A program made the translations under genes and the position numbers. DNA of 64,000 nt from Dermatemys mawii (lineage: Eukaryota; Chordata; Testudines; Dermatemydidae): assembly GCA_007922305.1 (NCBI GenBank), contig ML677342.1, positions 841,950 to 905,949 of the forward strand, given 5' to 3'. Below are positions 23,204-37,061 of the stretch, in pieces; the stretch's first letter is position 1; each line of letters begins with the position of its first letter. A model generated the notes under the pieces. The model saw only the letters and a list, made by a program, of their open reading frames with translations, ran no database searches and was not told the DNA's origin.

Positions 23204-23343
23204 GACTCCATCAACCGGAGAAATGGCAGGCCAGAGTCAACTGAAACTGCTCTTATCCCAACCATATTGTAATTGGAACTTGCTTTTGGAAACACTGCTT
23301 CATCAGGATTGTCTCTTAGTGAAAATTTTATTGGAAAGTTCAA
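23204..23343 (+). CDS. KIAA0825: Host-gene exon 2 of 8 (KIAA0825-like)
   Basis: The acceptor is ATTTTGAAAG and the donor GTAAGTA is strong. The first base completes the Met codon from the preceding exon. The peptide includes [19 protein letters not shown] and [20 protein letters not shown], a leucine-rich, probably helical stretch. One base is left over (A), joining AA of the next exon to give Lys. The phase match on both sides is the main evidence that this and its neighbours form one transcript. No known catalytic motif is seen. Confidence 0.7.
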
Positions 23344-25312
23344 GTAAGTATTTGTGCTTTGTTTGTAATAATGGCAGCAAGAAAACATACATACATTTTT
23401 TAGTTTCCTACATTTTCACTACTTGACTATTGATGAAAAAATGCCAGCCAGTTGTGGGTATCAGTAGTTATCCAGTTATCAGTGGGACAAATATTGAACT
23501 GAGAGAGAGCGGTGGAGAAAGGAAGAATCCTTTATCACTTTTTACTAAGAGAGTTGCAGTCAATCTGAACGTTCATATTTAGAAGGCAGATAGCATTTTG
23601 ATAAAATAGACCACTGTCACTACTTGAAATCAGTTTGCTTTTAAGAAGAAATGGATGAATTTGAACTTATCAGTGTTTTGATATCAAAACTGCTTTAAAT
23701 AGCTTTTGGTTGAAAAAAACAAGTCTGAGTTAGAACTCTAGAGGATCATTTGCTTTCAACATTGAAAAGCTTCTAAGAGATTTTGCTTAAGAAATTGTAT
23801 GTGTTTGTTACTGTAAACTGCAACTGTATTTTTCCTCACATTTTAATAGAGATATGTAATTATGAGAGAAATAGGAAAGCAAGTGAAAAAATGGTTCTGC
23901 ACACGCTTTCATCTTTTATTGTGCTATTACTGTGTTTGAAAACAATAAACATTATTATCTCATCTAACACTTTAGTGGCTTTCAAATAAAGGAATCAAAT
24001 TGATGAATAGTTTATGGTGTAGTTACTGATTTGGCATAATGTTTGCCGTAATGTTGAACTATATTCTGTTGTTAAAAATCAGTTTTTATCGTTCTTTTTG
24101 CAAAGGAATTTCTCATTATTTATCAAACAGAAAATATTAGGTCCACATACTATTAAACATGACATAATTTACTTTTGTCATTTTAAAGTGGTCTTACATT
24201 TGTCAGAAGCACAACATTGCTTCAACTTCTGTCATGCTTTTTATTGAGTGCTGAACTGCATTCACTTACCTATTCAAATACCTGTCATCTTTTACAAAGA
24301 CTGACAAATGTTTGATCAGGATAATATTCTTATCCTGGTGTTATCCACTATTGAATTTTACTAGCTGCTTCAATTATCACAAGGATGAAGTGACAGAATT
24401 TATTAATATATTGACTGACCAGTCCTTTGAACTCCAGGGGAATATATGCTACTTAGAGTTAGAAATTATGCTGTTTGTATATGCTGTACAGCTATATTAA
24501 CTAAAATAACATTGAGAAACTATTGTTTTATATAACATTGAGACCGGCACTAGTCTTTTATCTTCTAGAGTAATTTCTGTTTGATTAAGTGTGTGCTAGT
24601 AAAACTGACCACATTCTTTGCATTGCAAATTTGATATTTTATAGGAAAGAAACATTAAGTGTAATAAAATAGTGTACTGCATGGATCAACAAGACACATT
24701 TCTGAAATACCATTTCAAACAGTGCACTTTTTACCTCTAAAACTCTCTAGGAAAACTGATACAGTCTTGATAACGTTACATATTTGTAGAAGTGTGATTG
24801 ATCTAGCTTTCTGTATAAAGTAATTTTTAATTATCAAGAGCTATTTCTTGATCATAGCAAAGACAGTAGATTTTGTTTTTTCTTCATGCAGCCCAAAGTC
24901 TTACACTAATACATGAATACATATTTCATCAGAAGTAGTATTTATTAATGTCTGAATTCAGAGTGATATGTTTAAGCAGTTAAAAGACAAGTATAATATA
25001 CTTTTGGATTTTGGAGTAGTTTGCATAACAAACTACCTGAAATTTAACCTCACAGCATGAGTCATGTAGAATTTCTTTAAAGAGGAAAAAAAACAGTACA
25101 GAATTTCTCAACTTTTTCCTTTTATGCTCAAAAAGCAAAATTATGTCAGCATAAATTACATTTTAAATAAGTACTTATATGTTTCAGATGTATTTTGTGG
25201 GTGGTGATGATTGTATCATTGTAGTGCCATTATGCTCATGATGCGAGGCATTGCACAAATACATAGAGCTAGGTTGTAGTCCCCACTCTTCTTATGTGGC
25301 TGTGTAGTTTTC
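23344..25312 (+). other. Intron
   Basis: AT-rich, without exon or classifiable repeat. Confidence 0.55.
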
Positions 25313-25402
25313 CATCGATCCCAAAGCCAGAAGGGACTATTGAGATTATCTAGTCTGACCTGCTCTATAACACAGGCCATAGACCTTCCCCAAAGTAATT
25401 CC
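25313..25402 (-). mobile_element. CR1 3'-tail fragment
   Basis: The + strand phrase AAAGCCAGAAGGGACTATTG followed by ATCTAGTCTGACCTGCTC and ACACAGGCCATAGACCTTCC is the antisense of a CR1 3' region common in turtle-like genomes. It is short and 5' truncated, as usual for CR1. Confidence 0.65.
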
Positions 25403-26910
25403 TAGTTATGAATGGAAGGATTAGGAAGCTTTTCTTGTCCTTGTATGTCCTGTGTAAGAATCATCCAAAATATCAGTGGTGCCCAAGAGCAATTCTCCAA
25501 AATGGAAGGTGTGGGAAGTGGATGGAGCTGTGGCTGCCCTGTTGCCAACTCTCATTATTTTATTCTGAGTCTCTCTCAATATTTGACAATGGAATCATGT
25601 GAATACATAGAAATCTAAGTTTTCATTTTTAAAAAGTAAGTTTCTAACTCTCATGGTTGTGGAGAAAAGATTCAAAATATGAACCCTAAGAATTCAAAAC
25701 TTAGAAGGCAAATAAACAGATGCAACATTTATTATTTTTTTAAATCTTGTGATTTTTCAGCCCCTTCAGGTAACTGAGCAGTTAATATGCAAAGCAAAAA
25801 GGAATTGAATTTCAGAAATGTCTCATATCTCATAGGAGAATTCAGATACTCTACACCACAATTGGATTGAGGAGTAAGGCAGGATTTCCCAACTCCTCCT
25901 TTGAGACTTTATCTTCCCCCGTTTTGTACAAAAAATAATCCACATTCACTTATGTGAATCACAGTGATACAGATAAGATGTATATGGAGCTAAACTTGGC
26001 AAAATTCCCACTGGACAAGGCATCTGTATGTTCCTTTTAGATTAATTTGATAGAGTTGCCACTTGTAGACTTTTAGGATACTAGTTTGAGGCCCAGCTAC
26101 AGTGCTGTCCTTTTTGCACAGACAGATGAACCTGCTGATTATCCTGGAGAGTGAGGAGAGAGTACAACATTCACTTGTTTGTGTGTCTGATCAAAATAAA
26201 TCCCGAACTCTGAAACTAAGATTTTTACAAGTGGGTAGAGATTTTGGGTGCCCAGCTTGAGTTAATGAAGAGATTCCCATTTTCAGACAATGCTGAGCAC
26301 TACGCCTATAAAAAAAAAACAACAACCCCTTTTAAGATGTCAAAATCACTAATCACTTTGGAAAATATTGGCCTGGGTGTCTTACCAGGACTGAGACTTC
26401 GTTTTAGAGAAATTATTATTTTTCATTATTACAAAAAATTAACAAAACAAAACTTTAGTGTTTGGGAGAGGTCTGAAACTGTCATGTCATTTGAGTTGCA
26501 TATTAATCAATTGATTTATATTATTTCATTTTATTAATAATGAAGTTACCCAAGTGAGGAGTAAAGTTTATTTATAGTGATCCTAATTATTACAGAAATA
26601 GCCCTGAATTGATCACTGCTGTTTTAGTTTATGTATAGTGAATAATAAAATTCTAATTACCTGTATGTTTTGAATTCATTTTGAATTAAAGACGGCGTAC
26701 ACCATATTATTTTAAGTACTTCTGATTTTTTTTAATGACTGGATATAACTTAAGCGGATGTAATGAATCAAATGTTATGTGAAAGATTTCAGTGGTATTG
26801 TGTTTTGAAATATAGTTCAAACACAGTTTTCAGTTTGCTTTGACACTTTTTATTTCAATAACTAGAATTAATTGGGAATTCTATTAACCATTATTTTATT
26901 CATTTTCAAG
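25403..26910 (+). other. Intron
   Basis: No exon or repeat is recognised. Small open frames are unsupported. Confidence 0.5.
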
Positions 26911-27099
26911 AAATTGAAGTATCAAAATGTGATGAACAAAGTTCCTGCATAAAACAGATAAATAACAAAGAACCTACTTTGACTGAAGCAATCTTTATGG
27001 TATTATCCTATTGCACTTTATCACCCAAATCACTCAGTAGTGTTCTTGAGAGCTACATGAAAAAAGAGCAACTATGGGATTGCTTATACAATATATCAG
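26911..27099 (+). CDS. KIAA0825: Host-gene exon 3 of 8 (KIAA0825-like)
   Basis: The acceptor is CATTTTCAAG and the donor CAG|GTATGA. Two bases complete the Lys codon opened by the previous exon. The 62 full codons include IEVSKCDEQSSCIKQINNKE, then LTEAIFMVLSYCTLSPKSL and YMKKEQLWDCLYNIS. One base (G) is left over and joins TT of the next exon to give Val. The acidic, Cys-containing first third looks like a linker, and the rest is helical and leucine-rich. No motif suggests an enzyme. The same frame stays open well past the donor into the intron, so the donor was chosen by consensus and by phase. Confidence 0.7.
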
Positions 27100-29691
27100 G
27101 TATGAAAACAATTAGTGTTATAAACATTTTAAAGCCAGTGTTTAATCTTGGTCATTTTCAGATAAATACTGATATTTGTTTTTGTTTTAATAAGTTGGTC
27201 CAAATTATGGAAAGTTATTTAATATTAGAATTGAAGTGTTTTGAAGAATCATATTATGAACATTTGCAATCTAATACGTCATCAAGGGATTGTAGAAACA
27301 GTGGAAATCTTCATGGATACAGTATTTGTGGTTGTAGAAAAATGTGGTACAGTGGGAGTCCAATTTTCAAAAGCATGTGCCTCTGACTTTCGAGTTGAGG
27401 GCTGTTCCAAATTTTAGAGGGTCCAGCAGCAAGCAGAAAACCCTTCCTACAACTGCTGAATGCTTAGTTTCTCTGTTCCTGCCTATCTAACTTAGGCACC
27501 AGCACCACACCTTCACCCCTAACTTTTGAAGGGGGATTAAAGGGCAGTAAAGAAAAAGGGGGATTGCCACAGGAGATGCAGTTGAGATACTGGTTTGGGA
27601 TGGATCAGAAGCCTGCTACTTGTTGATGCAAATGGAGAAGGGCTCCCACTTTTGAGTAGACAGAGAGAGATGTCCTATCTGGGATAGGAGTTGGAGGCCA
27701 CTGCTGATTTCCAAAGTGTTAGGGTTTAGCACTCAAAGGGAAGTAAGGAATAGTAGATAGCTCTGTGGTACCCAAAAAGGGGAGTGGTGAGCACCTGAGG
27801 AAAAAAAAATTGGGGTGCAGGGGGTCTGAGTGAAGGCAAGAAAGAGAATAAAGCATGTGGAAGTGCTCCCCAAGAGTGAGTGAACTGCAGGGGAGACATG
27901 GTGGACTGAGTCACAGAAGGAGGGGAGAAGAAGAAAGGCACAGAGGCTGTTGGGTTTCAAAGAGGGATGAGAGGTGGTGATCTATAGAAACTTACAGAAG
28001 GGTCATGAGGGATGAGATTGAGAGGGAGACAGAAAGAGACATTTGTCCCCCTGGATAGGTGAAAACATTTTTGACAAAGGCCTCTAGCTGACCCCAGAAT
28101 AGATGAAGAGTGTTAGGTTGTGTGGAAACCTCCATTCCCCCAAAAAACAGTGGGAAAGGGAGTAAAATAGAAAAATGAAAGGAGAGGGAGGTGATATAGC
28201 ACAAAAGAACAGAAGAAAAGGCAGGAGGGAAATAAGAGGAGAGGATAGATAACAAAGAGAAGGAAGAACTCCACGATGTCAGTAACACCATCCTTTGTAA
28301 ATCAGACAGAATATGCTGCTCTAAGAAGAGCCTGTTTAAATTTCCCTGACCTAAGATATGACAACTAAATGACAAAAGGAACCAATGTTCAGCTCCCATA
28401 TATTTTAATAGACAACTCTATAGCTCTTACACTTCATAAAATTACTGCTCCAGCATCCCCACCATGCATTCCCTCCCATTTGTCTCACCAAGGCATCTGC
28501 CACAACAGTTTCCAAGAATGTTGAGCTACATTTCTAATCACTGTCACTCAGTTTTCCTGATGCAGCACCTCCAGTCCTCTCCCCTGCCTCAAACTATAAT
28601 GGCAACATTTTTCCTATTGCTTTTTCTCCCCTTTCTCCATTCAAATTCTCAAATTTTCTGTGGGACAATGCTGCTGAGTTACATTTTGGGGTCTACTATT
28701 AGCTGTCTGCAGCCCAGTTCATTTGTTGGCTGGAGTGTGGTCCTTCAATCTGCCTCATTCTCACCTTCCTTTTCCTCACTCCACTTTCTTCATCACCTAC
28801 CCACTAATTACTTTTCATTTTAGTTCGGCACAGTAGTAAAGTAGTGGTGGCCTCTACTCAGTCAAACCCCCATGTTTTGAGGTTTTGTGGAAATCTACTT
28901 CCACACATACCCTTCAAAATTGCCACTCCAGCATCTGGTGGAACATGGAGGACCTACATGCTATGTGACTTGAGGGCTGCAGTGCTCTTTTTCTGGAGAG
29001 AATGGTAAATTCTCTAAGATATTAAGAATAAGGGAAAGAATGCTTCTATATCATGATACCTGATATTCACAATATAAACTGTACTGTAGATAACCAACTT
29101 GTGGAATATTATCTATAGGAATATGACGGTACTCTGTAGTAGATGATAGGTTGTTTTTTTTAATTCCATCATTTTGTCATTGGAATGTTCTCTTCTTTTT
29201 TCCTTCTGCTTGCTTTCTAATTAAGCAGTAGCAAACAGTCTGGTTAACTATCAAATACTATTCTCAGTTCTGTGCTAATGTAATTGATGATTCAGCTAGG
29301 GAGGTAAAGAAGTAAACAAAAATGGTCACATCAGCTGGCTCCATTAAAACAAACAAACTAAAAACATATGCAGCATGGAAAGGGACAGCATCAATTCAAA
29401 AAGTGTCATATTTAGTTTCAAATTAAAGAGAAAAACAAAAGAAAAAAGAAATAAACTATCAAATACATTCTCTCATAATATTAAATCATACAAGCCATAT
29501 TTTCATTTTGTAATATTTTTTTAATTGTTCACAGGACTGTAACTATGAAGTTTTTCTGAATCCTAATTTTGTTGCTCTTCTTTTCACAAGGATTTTATTA
29601 TACCTCTTTTTGAAATTCTAATAGTAATCAAATGTACACAAATGGCTGTTTGCATATTGAATGTTTAATGGTGTTTTTTTTTGGTCTGAAG
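27100..29691 (+). other. Intron
   Basis: A G/A-rich block (about 27540-28250) and a T/C-rich block (about 28460-28830) produce opposing open frames without coding character. No exon is seen. Confidence 0.5.
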
Positions 29692-29925
29692 TTTCTAGTT
29701 GTGCTGAATCAGAGCCAGAGGTTATCAGATGTTTGAAGCTGACTTTGATTAATTCAGTCAAGGGTATAGTGAAGCAAATAATTTCTTTGATGCACTCGTG
29801 GGAGGCAACAGAGAACTATGGAACCTATCAACACAAGCAAATAATTCCTGAAAGTTTGCTAAAGACAGTTCCAAAGGAATGGAATTATACACCTAGAGAA
29901 ATGAAGAGAAAAGAATCGGGGAAAT
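29692..29925 (+). CDS. KIAA0825: Host-gene exon 4 of 8 (KIAA0825-like)
   Basis: The acceptor follows a T-rich tract (TTTTTTTTTGGTCTGAAG). A second AG six bases on would put the exon out of frame and hit a stop within about a dozen codons. Of two possible donors, TGT|AG-type readthrough to 29929 breaks phase, while AAAT|GTAGGT at 29925/29926 leaves one base (T) that joins GC of the next exon to give Cys. The peptide includes CLKLTLINSVKGIVKQIISL and VPKEWNYTPREMKRKESGK, a helical region followed by a basic linker. Confidence 0.7.
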
Positions 29926-30527
29926 GTAGGTGACACTTAAATAGTGTTCTTATATAAACCTGTCATAAGAGCTTGTTACCCATTTAATGAGAACATATCA
30001 AAATTGAAAAATTAGAATTGATATGTGGTATGATTTGACAACAAACATTATTGTAATTTGCAAGCAAATTTCCTGATTTTTTTCAGAAAAGTATTTGTGA
30101 AATTGTTATAAGTCAGTATGTTTCTTCTTTATTAAGTTAGAACTTCAATAACTTGGGATTTACATCCTTGCACACATCTGTGTTTTTTTTTTTAGTTTAT
30201 ATAGTTATTTTAAGTATTTTCACAAATCTCATAGCACTAGAGAATAGTACAATAGACTTCAAGATATCCTAGGATGATCTCTTGGTGATCAAATCGAGGA
30301 AATCATTTTAGTTCATTTTGTTTCTCAACCAGTGTAAAGTATTGTGAACATTTTAGATTTTGTTGATTGTAAATATCTCATAGTCATCATAGTTTTAATT
30401 AAGATATGTTATTGGGGTTGAAACTTTACAACCACATTTATCACTGCTTTGTAACACAACAATTTATATTTATATAGCATTGAAATTAGCATACAATTTG
30501 CAATTGCAGATATTTTTTTCTCTAAGC
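29926..30527 (+). other. Intron
   Basis: AT-rich with no recognisable feature. Confidence 0.5.
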
Positions 30528-30800
30528 CAGGGGTGGGCAAACTACGGCCCGCAGGCCACATCCAGCCTGTGGGACCGTCTTACCCGGCCCCTGAGCTCCT
30601 AGCCAGGGAGGCTAGCTCCGGTCCCTCCCCCACAGCCTCAGATCACCGCCAGCACTCTGGCCCACTGCTCCTGGACAGTGCTGCAGTGGCATGGCTGGCT
30701 CCGGCAGGGCCTGAGCTCCTGCTGCTCTAAGTGGTGTGGTAAGGGGGTGGGGCTGCAAGCTCCTGCGAGGCAGCATGTCTAGCTCCATCAGGCCGCTATG
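30528..30800. mobile_element. hAT-like element fragment (CAGGGGTGGGCAAAC end)
   Basis: The left end CAGGGGTGGGCAAACTACGG is a well-known style of hAT terminus in vertebrates. GC-rich sequence follows and shares GGCCCCTGAGCTCCT with the element at 20914. The expected mirrored right end is missing, so the right border is approximate. Confidence 0.6.
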
Positions 30801-31475
30801 TATGCTTTCACACTATATACTTGGTCCCCTTTTTCTTTTTAATTGTGCCCTTCTCTTCCTTTTTTCAAACTGTGTTTCTTCTGTAGTTACCTTCCAATTT
30901 CCAGAACGATTCAATAATAGCATACATCTTGCTTATATTGCAGAACCCAATAATCATGAGTGATGTGAAGACATTTGTGGGCCTAAAGAGGGAAAAGAAA
31001 GAAAACATTACAAATATACTTCAAGACTGAGAGATTTAGCACATTACCATACAGTGAAAATTAAACATAAAAAACAACAACACAAAGCAATTTTAAAGTC
31101 AAACTTTTTATTCCAAGTCACTCAGAATAATGAGTGATCTTGTGCTGTAATAGTTGGGCTGGGCTCTGTTATTTGTGATGTAATAGCTGAGCACAACAGG
31201 ACTAGATACATATGGAATAGCAATCTTAATTCTAAATTTTCTTGGTTTTCTATTTTCAGGTCATTACAGGATCCCATTTCAATAGATTTTTTTGGAGATT
31301 AATATATAGTGAATCACAGTAGAGGTCTAGCTATTTTGAGCACTTAATCTTTACAGCCATTTTCACTACAAAAATTAGATAGCATCATACAACACTCATA
31401 ACTGTACTGTGAGAGAACAAGAATATTAACATTAATCACACCTTCTTTTCTTTCTTTCTTTTCTTTCTTTTTAAG
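30801..31475 (+). other. Intron with CTTT tract at the acceptor
   Basis: A pure pyrimidine (CTTT)n stretch at about 31443-31472 serves as the polypyrimidine tract of the following exon. The rest is featureless. Confidence 0.6.
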
Positions 31476-31884
31476 GCTTCACAAGGCTTGCAGCTCAGGC
31501 AGTATCTATTGTAATCAGCAAGTTACCTACAGTGATTGCATGTTTGCCTCCCCCAATTAAATACTTCTTTTTTCTGTCTGAGAGGAAAATGTCAAAAAAC
31601 TTTGTTGAATCAAAGAAAGCTGGTCTGCTTGTCTGGAACTTGATTGTAATTATATGTTGGATATTTGAGGATGGAAACACCGCAGAACTTTTAACAGGTG
31701 CAACGCTTGACAGATGGAGCAAAGAGAAACTCAGTTTAGTTCGTGCGTGTTTGGAAAGTATTGTGGGAAAACAGAAAAGTAGTCCTAAACAAGTAACACA
31801 GAAGGTTATACAGAGTATTGAACAACAAAGACCAAACTGGATTGAAAGCCAGTTGCTGAAAGCAAGAAAATTGAGCACTGACTG
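31476..31884 (+). CDS. KIAA0825: Host-gene exon 5 of 8 (KIAA0825-like), longest exon
   Basis: At 409 nt this is the largest exon and the most distinctive peptide: [58 protein letters not shown], then [20 protein letters not shown] and [19 protein letters not shown]. The hydrophobic runs are amphipathic helices rather than obvious membrane spans. The first two bases complete Cys from the preceding exon. The donor TG|GTAAGA leaves two bases that join T of the next exon to give Cys. These phrases are what I recall as typical of the C-terminal half of KIAA0825 proteins. A search of the 136-residue translation would settle the identity. Confidence 0.75.
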
Positions 31885-34800
31885 GTAAGAAGAATTTAAT
31901 ATTTTCAGATGATATTTTTCTTTCACTGAGCTATTTGCAGAAGTTCATAATAGCATCAAATAAATACATACAAGTGAACAAAACGCAGATGAATGTTGAT
32001 TTGATATTCTCTAATTTAGAGTAGTTCTAATAGGGTGAAAATTTGATAGTAAAGAATTTGTGGAAATCAACTGTATAGTAAAAATGTAAACCACAGTTGT
32101 TTCATTGAAACAATCTACTCACAAAGAGATTTCTGATTATCACAGTGATCATAAAACAAGGACCATTTAGTTTCTATTCTTTCTTTATCTGAACAGGTAC
32201 ACTAACTGGAGGGCAGAATAGTATGTTTCTACATGGATTTTGCTATGATGATTAAATTAGAGAGGATTGGATATCTTTAAACAGCTTTCTATATTTTTCT
32301 GTGTTTAAAAAAATAAGCATATTTCACTTTCTAGCAACAAACCCTGAGGCAAGTCAAGCATATCAAAACAGGACAGAGAAGGCACCCAACTGTTTCTTTA
32401 TGAGGCAAATATCAACCTTCTTGCAGATTTGACATCAAGGTCCAAATGTTTTGAAACCTTGCTAAGGTTTCTGGAGGGGTTGAATGGATCTAACTATATT
32501 TATGACTTTCTCTTACCAAAAATTATTTTTATGGAAGAAAATTGTCTAATTTTTGTGACATGTATTGTTGTTTAAAAATATTACCTGTCAGGTTTCTGAT
32601 ATTAATTTATAAGAGTTACACAAAATACATTTGTTTACTACTGAAAGTAAAATGGTTTGTCATTTTCATATATATTATTCAAGGTCAGTATCAATAATTT
32701 CCTACCAGTAATAATCCATATAAACAATATAAAAATTCACATTTGATTCACTGATCTTAATGAAAAGCTCTTGTGCAGCACACTGAGGTACATCATTTTT
32801 TCTTCAAGGGGCATTCAGTTGGTAAGTATAGCAATAAACAGTAATAGTATCACACAAATGCTCATTGACATTGACCTTCATAATTTTTACATTTGCATTT
32901 AATACTAATTTACAGGCTTTAATCCAATGATTAAAAGATTAAAGACAGATGCCATCCAGATGAGTATTCATAAGGCAAAATATGTTTTTAAATTTGAAGA
33001 CTGTTATCAATCAAAATAGTGTCATAATTCAATTTATAATTTACTCAGATTATAGACCCCTTTTTAAAGCAATGAAGTCCAATTTAAGAGTAGTGTCTAA
33101 GTAATAGCTCCTAATAACTCTCAGAAGAGCCATTTAACTTTTTGTTTGCTTAATTTGAAAAATTAATCATAAAGTCAGAGGTAGAGTATTATACTAATTT
33201 TCCTAATGTTATAAAAATATTTAATAGCTGTGACACCAGTTATCTGACTTTGGGCAATGACTCTTTAATTAAGATGCTGGACAACTAGTTGAAAGACTAT
33301 TTTTACTCATTTTGAATCCAAGGAATTGAATAATGCTATTATTTACTCTCTCAGTCTCCAGTCATGTGATGAGCTCTGAATGGGAGGGTGTCTGTATTTA
33401 GTGGAACTCCTGACTGTAGCATGGGGTCTGCCAACATGAAGCTCATTGCAGGAGCTGAGTCTAAATTTGTGCCAGGCTACACTGCCTGAAAGGAAAAGTC
33501 AACATTCCTCTAGTGACTAAGTAGCTGAGATACTCAATGCAGAACCAAAGGTTATTTATTAAAACAGTTTATAAAACAGATGCAGTGAAGTAGGAAATTC
33601 AGAGTATTAGCAGAGGTAAGGAAATTGTTTAGAATTGTTTAGTTTGCTAAACTAAAAAAAGGATCTTTCAAGAAGAATTCTGATCTCAAACTCATTCATT
33701 TGAGATGTTATCTATAAGAATCTTCAATAAAACACTGTGGAGCCCATCCTATGATTTAAAATGACGTGTATGTATGTACATCCATATTTATATGTGCACA
33801 ATTATAGCTTCTATCTATCTATCTAAACAATTATAACATACACACGCCCACACCATATCTCTAGTTTCTGTGTACCTGAGCCACGCAGGACATGTACCAG
33901 AAGTGCATAATATTTTTGTAAGCAAAAGCATATAGTGTTTTTATGTTAAATCATTACATTAAACAAGATTATTGTTTTGACTGTATACAAAATTAGTTAT
34001 TTTTTCAGTTGTTGGACATACATTTAACCTCGTTTTTATGGAATTTGTTTTAAAAAACCATGGTAGAAAACGTGGCAGCATTGTCTGTCTTGTATATTGC
34101 CTGAAAGCATTACTATTCATTAAAACAACCTTCACTTTGTAGTAACACCGGTGTTGTAAACAGTCAAGTTACATTCTGGAGAACACACAGCTCCAAAAGT
34201 AAAAAAATGTCTGTCTTTGCAAAGTAATTTGTCGAGTTGAAGATTATTGTTTTCATCATGGTGACCCTGACTTGGCTGACTGGGTGCATATACAGATTAA
34301 GATGAATGCAGTTATTCCTTGGCTGAGGTCTGCCTCTTTCAGGGCACATTCTCCCTAATGACATGATTGATAAGCAGTCCCAAATCCAGAGAGGAACTCA
34401 TTAATCATAGCACTGACTGAATCCAATCATCTGCTTCACCTGCACAGTGATGGACAGGAAAGGATACAATTTGGGTGCTGACACTGATACACTCCTTTGT
34501 CAGAGGGCCTCAACTTTTTCAATGTCAACCTCTAAGAAGCTTGACAAGAAATTCAGTTTGTATCTATACACAGCATCAAAAGACCAGCATAAAATATGCT
34601 TTAATTCTAAAGATCAATTTCTTTTTAAGCTTTTCTATAAAATATACCATAACATGGCATAATTTACTTCTATTCGGCAAAGAACAAAATTATAGTTTGT
34701 TTTCAAACTATTTACTCTGTAAGAAGTTCTGAAGCTGCACATGGAAGCAATATCCACTTTAATATCCAGCAGCTGTGTAGCATTTAAGTGACCCTTCAGG

Positions 34801-35826
34801 TCAACAGTAACTTTCAGCAGAACTTATTTAGTAATCATGGCATATTTTCAACAGTAAACTGCAACTTACAGCTGTATGCACCACAACAAATTTTATTCAG
34901 ACCCATAAACAATGAAAACTGGTTTTCATTCAGAATGCTTATGTTGTGGATCTTAGTACAACAACAGTAATGAATGTAGCAAGCATGATGTGGGCAGTAA
35001 AGGACTAATGTGTCCATCACTGTGATAGCTGGGTGTCACGTTATATTTGTGCTGCAAGTTTCAGTGTTAAAGGTCTGCTGAGGTACATTGTATTTACAGT
35101 TGATAAGGATGCATTACAACAGAGTTTCTCACTAGATACTTAGTGTGTACATAATTATTAGTTTGTTTCTTACAGAGGGAAAGTAATCAAATAATCATAG
35201 CCAATAGTTTTAGGATCATATGGCAGAGAAGAAACAGAAAGAAAGTACTAGGTTAAAAATGAATAAATAAAGACAGCAAGTGGCAAAATGCTACCTATGA
35301 ATGACCAGTGTAAAACAGACTAAGATTTAAATTTTCTAACTTATACTCACTGTAATGGCTATCCATCTGATATTTAATTAGTCTTTAATATAATCAATCA
35401 TAGACAAAGAAAAATGTGCAAAAGATTGAATGCTAATGCTGTTTTAGTAGCAAAAATACTTTTTTAATGCTAAGAGAAAATAAAAATAGAATTCTTGCAT
35501 GTTCTTAAATATGTTTTTGTTTTCATCTTTCTGATTACAGCAATTTCAACAATTGCACTAATGCAAAAATACTTTATAGATAAGAATACAGAGGCATCAA
35601 AATGCTTATAGTTTTAATAGTCTTTCAAGCGCTAACATACTATTTTTATTATAAGTTATTAAAAACTTCAGAGATGTAGCTAAACAGCAACATTTTGTGT
35701 GCAATCCACATCTTTACAAATTATATTATATAAGGACTTACATTAACACTTTGTATTAAGATTTTTTGGTTTAACAATATTTATTACTTTTACAATAGTA
35801 ATATTTGTATGCTTTCTTTATTTTAG
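31885..35826 (+). other. Intron
   Basis: Mostly AT-rich with a short CTAT microsatellite near 33807-33824. Several short open frames (for example 34447-34662 and 34475-34732) are unsupported. No exon fits the required phase. Confidence 0.5.
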
Positions 35827-35986
35827 TGCCTTTATTTCAGTAGAAGAAGGTGCAGGCTTAGAGAAGGGAGGTATTGCATTTGAATTGACTGAGCAGAAAA
35901 TAAACATGATGGTCCTGGATATCTGCCACAAACCAGGTGGCAGCGAGTACCTGAGGCAAATTTATCACATCATCCGGCTCAATGAG
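35827..35986 (+). CDS. KIAA0825: Host-gene exon 6 of 8 (KIAA0825-like)
   Basis: Two acceptors compete: TTTATTTTAG|TGCC and, 15 bases later, TTTATTTCAG|TAGAAG. Only the first keeps an open frame, because the second runs into TGA within about 13 codons. The peptide includes [20 protein letters not shown] and [20 protein letters not shown]. The donor is GAG|GTAGGG and the exon ends in phase 0, so the next exon starts on a whole codon (LNE then EYLKEL). Confidence 0.75.
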
Positions 35987-36585
35987 GTAGGGAAACGGCC
36001 TTTTTACTGAGCAATTAGGTGTGTACTGGCCTGAGGCAGCGTCTGCTGGCAGCTAAGGGTTAGTCAAGGAGGTGATAATGCTTCTTAAAGTCAATACCAA
36101 ACTCAATATTGCATTGTAATAGAACTTATTCAGTTCAGGCTTTTCTGCATTTGTATAGTAAAGATTACTTTACAGGAAACCATATAGATTTTATTTATGT
36201 ACTTTAACACTAGCATGGCTCATAAACTTGCTTCAGATTTATATTGTGTAGACCACAGATCTATTTTAGGAGTTAGAACATAGTAAGAAAATCAGCATGC
36301 TATTGAAAATCTGACTCCTACAGGAAATAGAATTAAATATCATAAGTCAATTCCGTTCATTTAAAAAACAACAACAAAACAACAAACAAACCCTACAGCT
36401 GTAATGGTGAAATAAATTCATTCAGATTAGAGACTGATATAATCTATATAACCTGGTATAGTTAAATCGCTTTTAATATTAGTAGAAGAATTTCTATGCT
36501 AATCATTTAGAAACAAATTCAGTTGTGTATTGCAACCCATAGAATCTAGACAAGATAAAAGGAGTCTCTCATGATTTCTGATATT
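35987..36585 (+). other. Intron
   Basis: AT-rich with an AAC-rich patch near 36360-36390. No other feature. Confidence 0.5.
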
Positions 36586-37061
36586 TAGGGTTACCATTTT
36601 TCAGGTTCCCAAAAAGAGGACCCTGCCAGGGAAAGGGGGACTTGGAGGGAGGGAGAGGAGGAACTAGAGAAAGGTACAGTTGGGCGTAATGGAGGGAGTA
36701 CCTGAGGCAGGGGTAGTCATTGGAGGTAGGGGGCAGTTTTGCTACCTGTCATGGTGTCAGTGCAGCTGGAGCAAGCTCAGGACGCAGTGCCAGCCATCAA
36801 TCAGCACTTCCCTGTGGGACCCCCTTCCCAGAGCCAGGGCCTGGGTGAGTGGTATCCGGCAACTCTGGCTTTAGGGGAATGGACAAATCAGATGCAGGGG
36901 AGGGACCAGTCGGTAAGTGGACCAGTCGTGGCTCTTTCTAAGCTGCAGCATCAGTTCTGCAAAAATCCCAGACATTGCTGTTTGAAAAATGTGCCCAGAG
37001 AGAGGATGGAGCCTCAAAAAAGAGGCAATGTCTGGGACAACCTGGATATATGGTAACCCTA
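36586..37061. mobile_element. Small TIR element with TA flanks
   Basis: It begins GGGTTACCATTTTTCAGG and ends CCTGGATATATGGTAACCC, inverted repeats of about 18 bases with a few mismatches, and is flanked by TA on each side. The interior is GC-richer than the intron and carries no transposase frame. TA flanks would suit a Tc1/mariner-type or related transposase, but two bases can match by chance. Confidence 0.6.

Noticed and set aside
27733..28823. Open frames on both strands with Ser/Phe/Leu-rich translations
   Set aside because: They follow the purine-rich and pyrimidine-rich composition of the intron and have no splice or start support.
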